Positions 36,183-44,833 of a stretch of DNA of 45,034 bases are shown piece by piece. Origin of the DNA: Desulfobacteraceae bacterium CG2_30_51_40 (GTDB taxonomy: Bacteria; Desulfobacterota; DSM-4660; Desulfatiglandales; Desulfatiglandaceae). The notes below the pieces were generated by a model that made no database searches, was not told where the DNA came from, and saw only the letters and a program-made list of their open reading frames with translations. The DNA lies in contig MNYJ01000123.1 of NCBI GenBank assembly GCA_001874005.1, positions 1 through 45,034 of the forward strand, given 5' to 3'. Both the position numbers and the translations under genes were made by a program. The stretch's first letter is position 1. Each line of letters begins with the position of its first letter.

Positions 36183-38174
36183 TTGGGATCGCGTAAAGGG
36201 AAAAAAAGGTTCAAGGCTCAAGTCAAGACCCCCAAGTCTTACGCAGGGTTTTTTGCACTCGCCGCGATATGCCTTGCGGTTATCATAACCTATGCCAATT
36301 CACTTAACGGCCCTTTTGTGTATGATGATCTCAGGGCCATTATCCAGAATGAATCCATAAGGATTGAAAATCTCAGTCCTTCAAGCCTGAGCCTGGCAGC
36401 TTTTACGGGCGCTTCGGCCAGGCGCCCGGTCGCAGGTCTGACCCTGGCTCTTAACTATTACCTCGGGGGTTATTCGGTCAGGGGCTATCACGTTGTAAAT
36501 ACGATAATCCACATCTTGAACGGAATCCTTGTCTATTTTCTCTGTCTGGTTTTATTCAGGCGTTTCAGAATATCGGAAATAGAGGGCGACCCGGGATTTT
36601 TATCCCCGCTGAATGCGGGGGCCGTTTTCGCGTCTCTTGTTTTTGTCCTTCATCCAGTCCAGACACAGGCCGTGAGTTATCTGATCCAGAGGATGGCAAG
36701 CCTTTCAACCATGTTTTATCTCTTAAGCTTTATCTTCTATGCGGCAGGCCGTGAAAGAAGCGGACGATCCCGCTGGATTTTTCTTGGGGCCTCGCTGGTT
36801 TCATGGATCATGGCCCTGGGATCAAAGGAGATAGCGGCTGTTCTTCCTGCGGTAGTCCTGGCGTATGAATGGTTGAGGGGAAGGGCCGAAGAGGGCCGGA
36901 AGACAAGAAAGGTAGTTTTTCTTATTTCGGTTGCGGTCCTCGCGGCGGCTGTGCCGCTTTTTGTCTTTTTGGGAGGAGATCCGCTGGCTAAGATTCTGGA
37001 TACCTATAGGGGATATGATTTTACGCCGGGTGAAAGGCTCCTTACCGAGTTGAGGGTGGTGGTCTTTTACATGGGCCTCGTAGCGCTTCCCCTTCCATCA
37101 CGGCTTAATCTTGACCACTATTTTCCCGTTTCAAAGTCTTTTATTGATCCCCTGACCACATTGTTTTCCCTGCTTATCCTGGGTGCCGTCCTGGTATTTG
37201 CCCTTGCCTACAGACGAAAAACACCCCTGATATCTTTCTGCATACTCTGGTTTTTCATCAATCTTGCAATAGAATCTTCCGTGATAGGCCTTGATCTGGT
37301 ATTTGAGCACAGACTTTATCTTCCGATGGCAGGCGTCTGCGTAGGTCTTGGCTGGTGCCTTGTAAAGGCCCTTGGCAGGTTTCGCGGAAAGGCCCTTATC
37401 GCCGGCGGCATTATCCTGGTACTATTGGCGTGGGGTACGATCTCAAGAAACGCTGTCTGGCAGGACGAGGCGCGACTCTGGCAGGATGTAGTAACCAAGA
37501 ATCCTCATAGTTATTGGGCGAGAAACAGCCTGGGAATGGCCTACATGCGTTCAGGTGAACTCTCCGAAGCGGTCTCGAATTTCAAGGAGGCCCTGAAATT
37601 AAAACCGGATCATATTCCCACAATGATAAATATGTCTGTTGCCATGGCCGGCCAGGGTAACACCGGCGAGGCCCAGAGGCTTCTGGCGAAGGTACTGGAT
37701 TTTAACCCAAAGGATTTCGAAGCCCTCTACAATCTCGGACTGATGCTAGCTTCGGATCAAAGATTGGAAGACGCGGAAAGGTATTTCCAGAGGGCCGTTG
37801 AGATAAGGCCCTGGGCTCATCAGGCAAATATCGCGATGGGGAGGCTCAGGCTGACGCAGGGGAGGCTGGATGATGCCGGCAGATTCGCCAAAAAGGCCGT
37901 AAAGGCCGATCCGAGAAGCGCGGAGGGGCATCTTCTCCTTGCAGGAATCTATCTGCGCCAGGGTGATCTAAATAAATCCCTTGAAGAATATCAAAGGGCG
38001 GTTGAATTGAATCCCTTTGATCCTTCTGCTCAAGCTGCCATCGGAGAACTTCTGATCAGGATGGGAAAGACATCGGAAGGGCTTAAACACTATATGGACG
38101 CCCTCAAACTTCAGCCTGATGAGGGACTGCGCAGAAGGATAATTGAGGTGCTGGAATACAATAAATCCAAGTGA
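36183..38174 (+). CDS. Polytopic membrane protein with C-terminal TPR domain (TMTC-like)
   Basis: A 663-residue protein. The first about 420 residues contain roughly ten hydrophobic helices. Between the first two lies NSLNGPFVYDDLRAI, with the acidic pair typical of membrane glycosyltransferases of the GT-C fold; HPVQTQAVSYLIQRM follows. The last about 210 residues form at least six TPR units. This architecture resembles bacterial homologues of TMTC O-mannosyltransferases, so a role in lipid-linked sugar transfer to proteins or polymers is plausible but unproven. It starts at TTG 36183 with GAGGAT a few bases upstream. Confidence 0.85.
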   Translation: MGSRKGKKRFKAQVKTPKSYAGFFALAAICLAVIITYANSLNGPFVYDDLRAIIQNESIRIENLSPSSLSLAAFTGASARRPVAGLTLALNYYLGGYSVRGYHVVNTIIHILNGILVYFLCLVLFRRFRISEIEGDPGFLSPLNAGAVFASLVFVLHPVQTQAVSYLIQRMASLSTMFYLLSFIFYAAGRERSGRSRWIFLGASLVSWIMALGSKEIAAVLPAVVLAYEWLRGRAEEGRKTRKVVFLISVAVLAAAVPLFVFLGGDPLAKILDTYRGYDFTPGERLLTELRVVVFYMGLVALPLPSRLNLDHYFPVSKSFIDPLTTLFSLLILGAVLVFALAYRRKTPLISFCILWFFINLAIESSVIGLDLVFEHRLYLPMAGVCVGLGWCLVKALGRFRGKALIAGGIILVLLAWGTISRNAVWQDEARLWQDVVTKNPHSYWARNSLGMAYMRSGELSEAVSNFKEALKLKPDHIPTMINMSVAMAGQGNTGEAQRLLAKVLDFNPKDFEALYNLGLMLASDQRLEDAERYFQRAVEIRPWAHQANIAMGRLRLTQGRLDDAGRFAKKAVKADPRSAEGHLLLAGIYLRQGDLNKSLEEYQRAVELNPFDPSAQAAIGELLIRMGKTSEGLKHYMDALKLQPDEGLRRRIIEVLEYNKSK

Positions 38175-38188
38175 TATCGCAACTACTC

Positions 38189-38226
38189 AGGTTCAAAGTT
38201 CAAGGGTTCACAGATAACCGTGAACC
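38189..38226. repeat. GTTCAAAG-type repeat plus 7-bp hairpin
   Basis: 38189-38211 repeats 9326-9348 exactly. GGTTCAC at 38205-38211 pairs with GTGAACC at 38220-38226; it may act as a weak terminator after the TMTC-like gene. Confidence 0.6.
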
Positions 38227-38276
38227 TGATAACTTGGGCAGTCCTTATGTGAATTCAATTGAAGTGAGGTGAACGT

Positions 38277-39035
38277 TTGACCCGATATACGGAAAGACTT
38301 GCTGTAATGCTTGCAGAGACGGGCGCGCTTTTTTTCAAGAAGGGTCTGAGGCTCAAGGATGGCCGTCCCACTCCCTATTTTGTGAACATGGGCATGTTCA
38401 AGACCGGAAGATTGAGCCTTGAGATAGGATCAATCTTTGCGGCAATGATGGTTGAAAGGGGCATTTCCTCTGAAGCGGATATTATCCTGGGCCCTTCCTA
38501 CAAGGGAAGCGCCATAGCGCAGGCCGCCTCCATCGCCCTTTGGAAAGACTACGGCCTGGACATTCCCTTTGAATATGACCGCAAGGAGGCAAAATCCCAC
38601 GGCGAGACAAGCGGCGGGGGGAGCATGTTCGTTAATCAGACCTTCTTTGACGGATGCAGGATATTTGTGGTGGATGATGTCGCTACCTCCATGGCAACAA
38701 AATATGAACTTCTTGAAAAAATCGAGCTTGAGGCATCAAGGAAGGGGATAAAGACAAATGTGGCAGGTATCGGTATAGCGGTTGACAGAGAGCAGACATC
38801 CGCCGTCTATGACCGGGATGGAGGACTTATCGAAGGAGTGAAGGGCAAAAATGCCATCAATGAATTCGTCTCCCGGACAGGCATCCGGGTTCATGCGGTC
38901 GCAGGCATCAGAGAAGTCATCGGTTATCTCTACAAGTCCTCCACGCCGGTTCTCATAGAGGGCAAAAGAGCCGTCATAGGAGACGTGCTCATGGCGGAAT
39001 TCGAGGAGTATCTGTCTATTTACGGAGCGGTTTGA
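38277..39035 (+). CDS. pyrE: Orotate phosphoribosyltransferase (PyrE-like)
   Basis: A 252-residue phosphoribosyltransferase. It has the OPRT-like opening LFFKKGLRLKDGRPTPYFVNMG, the substrate loop GPSYKGSAIAQAA and the PRPP loop IFVVDDVATSMATKYE. The PRPP loop differs from the textbook EDVVTTGGS, having DDVATSMAT, yet keeps the acidic pair and Thr. The likely reaction is orotate plus PRPP to OMP. It starts at TTG 38277 with GAGGTGA a few bases upstream. The long C-terminal tail (about 205-252) is typical of relatives in Desulfobacterota as far as I recall, but the assignment to pyrE rather than another PRTase rests on the N-terminal half. Confidence 0.85.
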   Translation: MTRYTERLAVMLAETGALFFKKGLRLKDGRPTPYFVNMGMFKTGRLSLEIGSIFAAMMVERGISSEADIILGPSYKGSAIAQAASIALWKDYGLDIPFEYDRKEAKSHGETSGGGSMFVNQTFFDGCRIFVVDDVATSMATKYELLEKIELEASRKGIKTNVAGIGIAVDREQTSAVYDRDGGLIEGVKGKNAINEFVSRTGIRVHAVAGIREVIGYLYKSSTPVLIEGKRAVIGDVLMAEFEEYLSIYGAV

Positions 39036-39058
39036 GGCTGTCTTTTTGAATAATCTTC

Positions 39059-39087
39059 TTGCCAACCCCCTCAAAGTGTTTTAATAT
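39059..39087 (+). promoter_or_regulatory. Promoter of tRNA-Pro
   Basis: TTGCCA at 39059-39064, a 17-bp spacer, TAATAT at 39082-39087. Transcription would start near 39095, about 3 bp before the tRNA. Confidence 0.55.
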
Positions 39088-39097
39088 TACTGTGTGT

Positions 39098-39174
39098 CGG
39101 GACGTGGCTCAGTCTGGTAGAGCACCGCGTTCGGGACGCGGGAGTCGCTGGTTCAAATCCAGTCGTCCCGACCA
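39098..39174 (+). tRNA. tRNA-Pro, anticodon CGG
   Basis: 77 nt including an encoded CCA. The acceptor CGGGACG pairs with CGTCCCG; D arm GCTCAGTCTGGTAGAGC; anticodon stem CCGCG/CGCGG with loop TTCGGGA, giving anticodon CGG (reads CCG); T arm GCTGG-TTCAAAT-CCAGT. All stems close. The C1 start is the identity feature of bacterial tRNA-Pro. Confidence 0.97.
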
Positions 39175-39181
39175 TACCCCG

Positions 39182-39385
39182 CTAAACCCTCCTTTGCCGG
39201 ACAAGACCGGCAAAGTGCTCAAATGATCTGTCGTAGGTAGCCTCCGCGTCCTTCGGAAAACAACATGCCGGAAGCTCTCTTGATTTCAGGTGATATGACA
39301 GGCACCGGCAGCAGATTCCCTTTCTCGAACAAGGCTCATAGCTGCAGTTGCAATGGGTGAGGTTTTCTTCCTTTCTGCATTCCAT
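39182..39385 (-). CDS. DUF6485-type cysteine-rich small protein
   Basis: A 67-residue protein with eight cysteines in the first half ([19 protein letters not shown], then GICCRC) and a CCFP motif, the pattern of the small DUF6485 family found in anaerobic bacteria. It probably binds metal; no function is known. The open frame goes back to 39466, but the family starts with MEC, and AGGAG lies 9 bp upstream of ATG 39385. It runs toward the tRNA-Pro gene, ending 7 bp from it. A perfect 9-bp hairpin (39192-39215) falls within its last codons and may also serve as tRNA transcript end. Confidence 0.85.
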   Translation of the reverse strand: MECRKEENLTHCNCSYEPCSRKGICCRCLSYHLKSRELPACCFPKDAEATYDRSFEHFAGLVRQRRV

Positions 39386-39469
39386 CTTAAGACGCTCCTG
39401 AAAAATAGTTAGTCTCCGCCCGTAAATAACAGTTTTTACCAGCATGGATGAGAGAAAAACTCTCACTTT

Positions 39470-39483
39470 TCCGGATGGACACT
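39470..39483. mobile_element. MITE remnant (14 bp of the right end)
   Basis: TCCGGATGGACACT is identical to the right terminal 14 bp of the 144-bp family. Short enough that chance is not fully excluded. Confidence 0.45.
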
Positions 39484-39489
39484 GGAAGT

Positions 39490-39591
39490 AATTGCAAAAT
39501 TCACAGTTTCGTCATTCCCCGACTTGATCGGGGAATCCAGTCTATCCTTGAATCAATGCGTCATTCCGGCTTTCGCCGGAATGACGCATTG
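39490..39591 (-). repeat. CATTCCGG-type repeat with perfect 17-bp stem-loop
   Basis: 39490-39562 is the reverse complement of 33604-33678. CAATGCGTCATTCCGGC at 39554-39570 pairs perfectly with 39575-39591 around the loop TTTC. Confidence 0.8.
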
Positions 39592-39635
39592 TCATAGTTT
39601 TGCAATTAGCTCACTGGTTAAAGAAATAGTTTACC

Positions 39636-39680
39636 GTGAAAATACACCCCCCACCCCGACCCTCCCCCGCGCGGGGGGCG
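39636..39680 (+). repeat. REP-like GC-rich element, partial copy
   Basis: CCCCCCACCCCGACCCTCCC followed by the inverted GGGGGGCGGG fits the centre of the REP-like family. The end arms are absent. Confidence 0.55.
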
Positions 39681-40133
39681 GGAAATCCTCGACCTCGCAG
39701 AGTGTAGAGCCGGAGGAGGATTTTCATTAGCGGGGGCGACAAAATATTTCTGTCATGAGCGTTTGATTATGACCATGCGATCAGAGGGAACCTCCTTCCA
39801 TTAAAGTATACCCCGATTATAGCGCCCGTTGACTAGGCCGGCAATGGCCGCTTTTCCTTCATCTCGAAATGGCCGTTAGATGAGTGAGCCAGCCACATGG
39901 CAAAATTATTGCATCCACCCTCTTCTGTTTTAAGAGGCGGTGTCAGACTCAGCGCACCTTGAGGGATGAACCGCAATGTGAGAAAGAACTCTGAGTTTGC
40001 GCGGGATCATGAGATTCACCTTGACACCCTGAGCCGGATGGTAAAGATTCCCTCTCAAGCGAGCATGCTCAATTATAGCTCTTATTATGTTGCTTCTGAG
40101 AATCACGGCCGATGATGAAAGGACAGCCTTATA

Positions 40134-40667
40134 ATGAATGGTGATGCTTCTCTCTCCATGGATGATCCCGGGAGATGGTACGCGCTTTATACCAGAAGCC
40201 GATTTGAGCATAAGGTTCACGATGGGCTTGACGGGAAATCCTTTACGGTATTTCTGCCTCAGATTCAGGTAATGAGCAGGAGAAAGGATCGCCACAAGAA
40301 GATACTTATCCCTATGATCCCTGGCTATGTCTTCGTGCGCTCCTGCATGGAGCCGGAGCAATACCACAGGATAATACGCACCCCGGGGGTTGTAAGGATG
40401 GTCGGCTTTGAAGGAAAGCCCATCCCTGTAAATGAAGGCGAGATCAAGTCCCTGATGATACTGGACGGAACGGACCGCACGGTTCAGAACAGGGCCTTTC
40501 TCAAGCGTGGAGAAAGGGTTATGATAATGGAAGGGCCGCTTGCGGGGCTTGTAGGGATATTTCTCAGACGAAAGGGCATGAAAGATAAGGTGGTTGTCTC
40601 GGTAGAGCTGCTCAAAAGGTCATTGGCGGTTGAGCTGGACGACTGGGCCCTTGAAAAGGTAGTTTAG
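40134..40667 (+). CDS. NusG-family antiterminator paralogue (UpxY/LoaP/RfaH type)
   Basis: A 177-residue protein. The NGN domain (about residues 14-105) begins GRWYALYTRSRFEHKVHDGL and includes PGYVFVRSCMEPEQYHRII; the KOW domain follows (FLKRGERVMIMEGPLAGLVG). It lacks genomic links to secE/rplK and therefore is a specialised paralogue rather than housekeeping NusG. Such proteins act in cis on polysaccharide or secretion operons, and the following gene is a nucleotide-sugar epimerase, so this locus probably depends on it. Start ATG 40134 is supported only weakly; ATG 40158 is possible. Confidence 0.9.
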   Translation: MNGDASLSMDDPGRWYALYTRSRFEHKVHDGLDGKSFTVFLPQIQVMSRRKDRHKKILIPMIPGYVFVRSCMEPEQYHRIIRTPGVVRMVGFEGKPIPVNEGEIKSLMILDGTDRTVQNRAFLKRGERVMIMEGPLAGLVGIFLRRKGMKDKVVVSVELLKRSLAVELDDWALEKVV

Positions 40668-40986
40668 TTCATTAAGCGGCATCTTCCGCAAAATGGTGCC
40701 GCCATGCCCGGCTGAGATCTGGGTAAAAAGCATATAAAACAAATTAGAATCAATTGGTTATGGCAATTATCAGTCTGTAACCGAAGGGGCGGAGCCATAG
40801 ATAGTGTCCATCCGTAAATGAGATATTTTTATCGAGTTCAAGGCGGGCGATAATTTTAACCACAGCAATACACTGACGTATTTCGAGGATTAAAATTTGA
40901 GCCCAACGCCTAAATCGGGGAAAATAGCCATTTACGGATGGACACTAGATATCTCAAGGCATAACGTCAACCGAGAAGGAGGATAC
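40668..40986. other. Intergenic region between the NusG paralogue and the epimerase
   Basis: It contains MITE copy D (40803-40946) and little else. No ops/JUMPstart-like element was recognised by eye. Confidence 0.6.
40803..40946. mobile_element. 144-bp MITE, copy D
   Basis: Perfect 18-bp terminal repeats (AGTGTCCATCCGTAAATG). AGAT flanks it on both sides (40799-40802 and 40947-40950). It lies 40 bp before the epimerase start. Confidence 0.9.
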
Positions 40987-41946
40987 ATGAAGGTCTTAAT
41001 AACGGGTGGTTCGGGATTCATAGGGTCTCATCTTGCCGAGCGGCTTATAGCGGCAGGAGAAGAGGTCTTTGTAATAGACAACCTATGGACAGGGAAACTT
41101 TCTAATATATCGGGGATACAGAGTAACAAGCGTTTTCATCTTGTGGTGGACACGATCCTCAATGAAGCGGTCATGAACGAACTGGTCTTTAAGGCAGACC
41201 AGATATATCACCTCGCAGCCGCTGTAGGGGTGAGAAACGTCATGGACCATCCGGTTGAGACCCTTGACATAAACGTCAAGGGGACGGAAACGGTACTGCG
41301 GCTTGCCAACAAATTCAAGAAAAAGGTCTTCATCGCATCCACATCGGAGATATACGGAAAACACGTAGAACACAGCCTCTCCGAAGACGACAACCGCGTC
41401 ATGGGAAGTGTAAAGAAGCGGCGCTGGGCCTACGCCTGTTCCAAGACCCTGGATGAGTTCCTGGGCCTTGCCTATCATGAAGAAAAAAAGCTTCCCGTGG
41501 TCATAGGAAGGCTCTTTAATACGGTTGGCCCCCGCCAGACAGGGCGTTACGGGATGGTGCTCCCCACCTTTGTGCAGAGCGCCCTTCTTGGAAGGCCGAT
41601 AACAGTCTATGGGGACGGAAATCAGACAAGGAGCTTTACCCATGTAATGGATGTGCTGGATGCCATTACCAGGCTTATGGCCGAACCGATGGCGGAAGGA
41701 GAAGTATTCAACATCGGAAGCGACAAGGAGGTCACCATCAATGAGCTTGCCCAAAGGGTAAAGGATCTTACCCAAAGTGAGTCTGAGATTGAACATATCC
41801 CCTATGAAAAGGCCTATGGGCCGGGTTTTGAGGACATGGAGCGCAGGTGCCCAAACATAACCCGGGTAGGAGATCTGATAGGGTTCAAGCCTTCCTACGA
41901 CCTTGATACTATAATAACGTCGGTGATCGAGTACTTTAAGCAATGA
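40987..41946 (+). CDS. NAD-dependent nucleotide-sugar epimerase/dehydratase
   Basis: An extended short-chain dehydrogenase of 319 residues with the NAD loop GGSGFIGSH at residues 7-15, a catalytic-type YACSK (Y and K three apart), and GRLFNTVGPRQ. Similar proteins make UDP-galactose, UDP-xylose or dTDP-sugars; the exact sugar cannot be assigned. The open frame reaches 40897, but that part is the reading of the MITE, and AAGGAGGATAC is directly before ATG 40987. It follows the NusG-type antiterminator, suggesting surface polysaccharide synthesis. Confidence 0.92.
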   Translation: MKVLITGGSGFIGSHLAERLIAAGEEVFVIDNLWTGKLSNISGIQSNKRFHLVVDTILNEAVMNELVFKADQIYHLAAAVGVRNVMDHPVETLDINVKGTETVLRLANKFKKKVFIASTSEIYGKHVEHSLSEDDNRVMGSVKKRRWAYACSKTLDEFLGLAYHEEKKLPVVIGRLFNTVGPRQTGRYGMVLPTFVQSALLGRPITVYGDGNQTRSFTHVMDVLDAITRLMAEPMAEGEVFNIGSDKEVTINELAQRVKDLTQSESEIEHIPYEKAYGPGFEDMERRCPNITRVGDLIGFKPSYDLDTIITSVIEYFKQ

Positions 41947-41952
41947 GCATTA

Positions 41953-42037
41953 CCGATATTCCTCCCCCTCGACGGGGGAGGGAGGGGTGGGAGTGATTTT
42001 AATGCTTCGTTGTGCCTGCTTCGGGCATGGGGGTTAG
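41953..42037 (-). repeat. REP-like GC-rich element, copy in front of gspE
   Basis: CCTCCCCCTCGACGGGGGAG and CGTTGTGCC...GGGCATG match the family in the 23373 orientation. It ends 3 bp before the gspE start, so its GGGGG tail may serve as the ribosome site. Confidence 0.75.
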
Positions 42038-42040
42038 ATA

Positions 42041-43558
42041 ATGAGCCAGCTTTCTTTTCAGGACTATCCACGTGAGCCGGTGGTTGTAGAAAACCTCTCC
42101 GTCAAATTCATGAAGCAGGGAAAATTCATCCCTCTTTCCCTCAATGGGACCGCGCTCAAGATCGCAATGGCCGACCCAAGGGACGTCTATCTTGTGGATG
42201 CCCTTAAAACGGCCTTCGGATTTGACGTGGAGGTTTGTTGGGGAAAGGAGGAAGACATCATCGAGTCTCTTGAAAGGGTCTATGGCACCGGAACTCAGAC
42301 CCTTGAGATGATAATAGAGGAGGCCGGAAAGGATGTTTACGACATAAGCAGGGGCGGCGATGAGGACGTGGATCACCTCAGGGACCTAGCCTCGGAGGCG
42401 CCGATTATCAGGCTTGTAAACAGGCTCATACTCAATGCGGTTGAGATCAGGGCAAGCGACATCCACTTCGAGCCCTTTGAAAATGAATTCAAGGTGAGAT
42501 ATCGCATAGACGGCATACTCCACGATGTGGAATCTCCGCCCAGACGACTCCAGGCAGCCATTATCTCAAGGGTGAAGATAATGGCGAAACTGGATATCGC
42601 CGAAAGAAGACTCCCGCAGGATGGAAGGATAAAACTGAAGATAGGGGATAAGGAGATAGACTTTCGTATTTCAACCATCCCTACCCTTTTCGGAGAAAGC
42701 CTTGTAATGAGGATTCTTGACAGGGATACCCTGATCCTTGATCTGGAAAAGCTTGGATTCCCCCAGCACATACTGCCCCAATACATGGAGCTTATCTCCC
42801 AGCCATACGGCATGATCCTGGTAACGGGGCCGACAGGAAGCGGAAAGACTTCCACCCTGTACACCACTCTCGCAAAGATAAATTCCTCCGAAAACAAGAT
42901 CATAACACTTGAGGAACCTGTAGAATATCAGTTGAGGGGGATAAATCAGATACAGGTAAACCCCAAGATAGGGCTCAGCTTTGCCAAGGGCTTGAGATCA
43001 ATTGTCAGGCAGGACCCTGACATCATCCTTGTAGGTGAGATAAGGGATAAGGAGACTGCTGAGATTGCCATTCAATCCGCGCTTACCGGGCATCTGCTAT
43101 TCAGTACCTTGCATACAAACGACGCTCCCGGCGCCGTAACCAGGCTCCTTGATATGGGCGTTGAGAACTTCTTACTAAGCTCCACTCTGCTGGGAGTCCT
43201 TGCCCAGCGTTTGGTAAGGGTCATCTGCGCAAACTGCAAGAAAGAGGTGATTCCGGAAAAGAGGCTCCTTCGCTCAATGGGTATGGAGCCGGACGAGGCT
43301 TTAAACCATACCTTTTATGAAGGCACTGGATGCGAGCTGTGCAGGGGAACGGGGTTCAGGGGAAGAACCGCTATATTCGAGTACCTCGGTGTGGATGACG
43401 ACATAAGGCGGGAGATCGTACAGAACGCCACCACGGAAAGGATAAAGGATATGGCGATCGGGAAGGGCATGATCACCCTGCGACAGGACGGATGGGGAAA
43501 GGTAATGGAGGGCACAACCACCATACAGGAAGTTTTGAGGGTTACCCTGGAAAAATAA
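42041..43558 (+). CDS. gspE: Type II secretion ATPase GspE
   Basis: Hexameric cytoplasmic ATPase that drives pseudopilus assembly. It has 505 residues. An N-terminal MshEN-like domain lies at about 1-110; the core shows Walker A GPTGSGKTSTLY, the Asp box (LEEPVEYQLRGINQ), Walker B DPDIILVGEIRD and the His box LFSTLHTNDAPGAVTRL. The zinc-binding CANC and CELC pairs fall in the C-terminal part, as in GspE and PilB. With gspF and gspG following, GspE is favoured over PilB. The start is ATG 42041 after GGGGGTTAGATA. It opens a cluster that continues past the window. Confidence 0.95.
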   Translation: MSQLSFQDYPREPVVVENLSVKFMKQGKFIPLSLNGTALKIAMADPRDVYLVDALKTAFGFDVEVCWGKEEDIIESLERVYGTGTQTLEMIIEEAGKDVYDISRGGDEDVDHLRDLASEAPIIRLVNRLILNAVEIRASDIHFEPFENEFKVRYRIDGILHDVESPPRRLQAAIISRVKIMAKLDIAERRLPQDGRIKLKIGDKEIDFRISTIPTLFGESLVMRILDRDTLILDLEKLGFPQHILPQYMELISQPYGMILVTGPTGSGKTSTLYTTLAKINSSENKIITLEEPVEYQLRGINQIQVNPKIGLSFAKGLRSIVRQDPDIILVGEIRDKETAEIAIQSALTGHLLFSTLHTNDAPGAVTRLLDMGVENFLLSSTLLGVLAQRLVRVICANCKKEVIPEKRLLRSMGMEPDEALNHTFYEGTGCELCRGTGFRGRTAIFEYLGVDDDIRREIVQNATTERIKDMAIGKGMITLRQDGWGKVMEGTTTIQEVLRVTLEK

Positions 43559-43560
43559 AA

Positions 43561-44790
43561 ATGCCGAAGTTCTCCTACAAGGCCGCCGGTTCAGCGGGAA
43601 AGGTGATACAAGGTCTCATGGAGGCCGGTGACAAGCAGGTGGTGGCCGCAAGACTCCAGGAGATGGGCATGATCCCCATGGAGATAAACCCCGCCAAGGG
43701 AAGTAGAAAGGCCATAGGATTTTCCCTTTCCCGCGGCCTGGGATCCCTCTTAAGCCGCATTTCGGGAAAAGATGTCCTTGTATTTACAAGGGATATTTCG
43801 GCTCTTTTGGAGGCCGGTCTTCCTGTTGACCGGGCCCTTTCCATCCTTATAGATGTCGCTGAAAAGGATAGATTTAAAGACGTGGTCAGAGACATCCTCA
43901 AGAGCGTCCAGGGTGGAGCGTATCTTTCAGACGCCCTTGCAAAACATCCCGGGGTGTTTTCAACGTTCTATATAAATATGGTGAGGGCAGGCGAGGCCGG
44001 TGGGGTCCTTGAGGCGGTTTTGGGAAGGCTTTCCCTCTTCCTGGAAAACGTCCAGGAATTGAAGGACTACATTAAATCATCAATGGTCTATCCCCTTTTT
44101 CTGGTTACGGTGGGAGGCGTTTCAATCATCATACTTCTTGCTTATGTAATTCCCAAGTTTTCCATAATCTTTGCCGATATGGGAAGCAACATACCGGTAA
44201 CGACCAAGATGCTATTGGGGCTAAGTGATTTCGTGAGGCTATACTGGCCTTTTTTCCTTGGCGCGATAGCGCTTGTGATTTTCCTCGTGAGAAGATACCT
44301 GAAGACTCCGGGCGGAAGACTCAGATTCGACGCCTTCCTGCTCGATATGCCTTTGGGAGGCGATATAGTCAGAAAGATCGAGGTTGCACGCTTTGCCAGG
44401 ACGCTGGGCACCCTGACAAAAAGCGGGGTTCCCATACTCCAGGCCATCAATCTGGTAAAGGAGATACTGGGAAATAAGATTGTGGCCAAGGCCATGAATA
44501 AGGTTTTTGACAGGGTCAAGGAGGGCGAAAGACTCTCAAGGCCTCTAGGAGATACCGGGATATTCCCCTCCCTTGCGATCCAGATGGTAACAGTGGGTGA
44601 GGAGACGGGCAGACTTGACGACATGCTCATCAAGATAGCGGAGAACTATGAAAAGGTCGTAAGGGACCTGGTAAAGAGGTTTGTGAGTCTCCTTGAGCCG
44701 GCCATGATACTTCTTATGGGTGTCATGGTGGGTTTTATCGTTATCTCCATGCTTATGGCCATATTCAGCATTAATGACATGCAATTTTAG
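43561..44790 (+). CDS. gspF: Type II secretion inner-membrane platform protein GspF
   Basis: A 409-residue polytopic protein with two T2SSF domains (about 75-195 and 275-400). Each carries the pattern of an amphipathic bundle followed by hydrophobic helices (YPLFLVTVGGVSIIILLAYV, and the C-terminal MILLMGVMVGFIVISMLMAI). ATG 43561 directly after the gspE stop is used; the longer frame to 43492 lies inside gspE. The start MPKFSYKAAGSAGKVIQG is typical for the family. It serves as the membrane anchor of the secretion motor. Confidence 0.95.
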   Translation: MPKFSYKAAGSAGKVIQGLMEAGDKQVVAARLQEMGMIPMEINPAKGSRKAIGFSLSRGLGSLLSRISGKDVLVFTRDISALLEAGLPVDRALSILIDVAEKDRFKDVVRDILKSVQGGAYLSDALAKHPGVFSTFYINMVRAGEAGGVLEAVLGRLSLFLENVQELKDYIKSSMVYPLFLVTVGGVSIIILLAYVIPKFSIIFADMGSNIPVTTKMLLGLSDFVRLYWPFFLGAIALVIFLVRRYLKTPGGRLRFDAFLLDMPLGGDIVRKIEVARFARTLGTLTKSGVPILQAINLVKEILGNKIVAKAMNKVFDRVKEGERLSRPLGDTGIFPSLAIQMVTVGEETGRLDDMLIKIAENYEKVVRDLVKRFVSLLEPAMILLMGVMVGFIVISMLMAIFSINDMQF

Positions 44791-44833
44791 CCGGGCGCCC
44801 TTCAGGAGCCATGTAACCTAACAAGGAGTGATA

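Larger units (their letters stand above)
39386..40133. other. Repeat-rich intergenic region
   Basis: About 750 bp holding a 14-bp MITE remnant (39470-39483), the CATTCCGG-type repeat (39490-39562), a perfect 17-bp stem-loop (39554-39591) and a partial REP-like element (39636-39680). From about 39740 to 40133 I see no gene or clear structure. Confidence 0.65.

Noticed and set aside
39192-39215. Perfect 9-bp hairpin CTTTGCCGG-CCGGCAAAG as a stand-alone terminator
   Set aside because: No T-run follows on either strand, and it lies within the last codons of the DUF6485 gene; noted there only.
39524-39730. 68-codon plus-strand frame
   Set aside because: It is composed of dispersed repeats (CATTCCGG type and REP-like) with no ribosome site or coding character.
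40897-40986. N-terminal extension MSPTPKS of the epimerase frame (also seen as a frame start at 26771)
   Set aside because: It is the translation of the MITE right half. The real start has AAGGAGG directly upstream at 40987.
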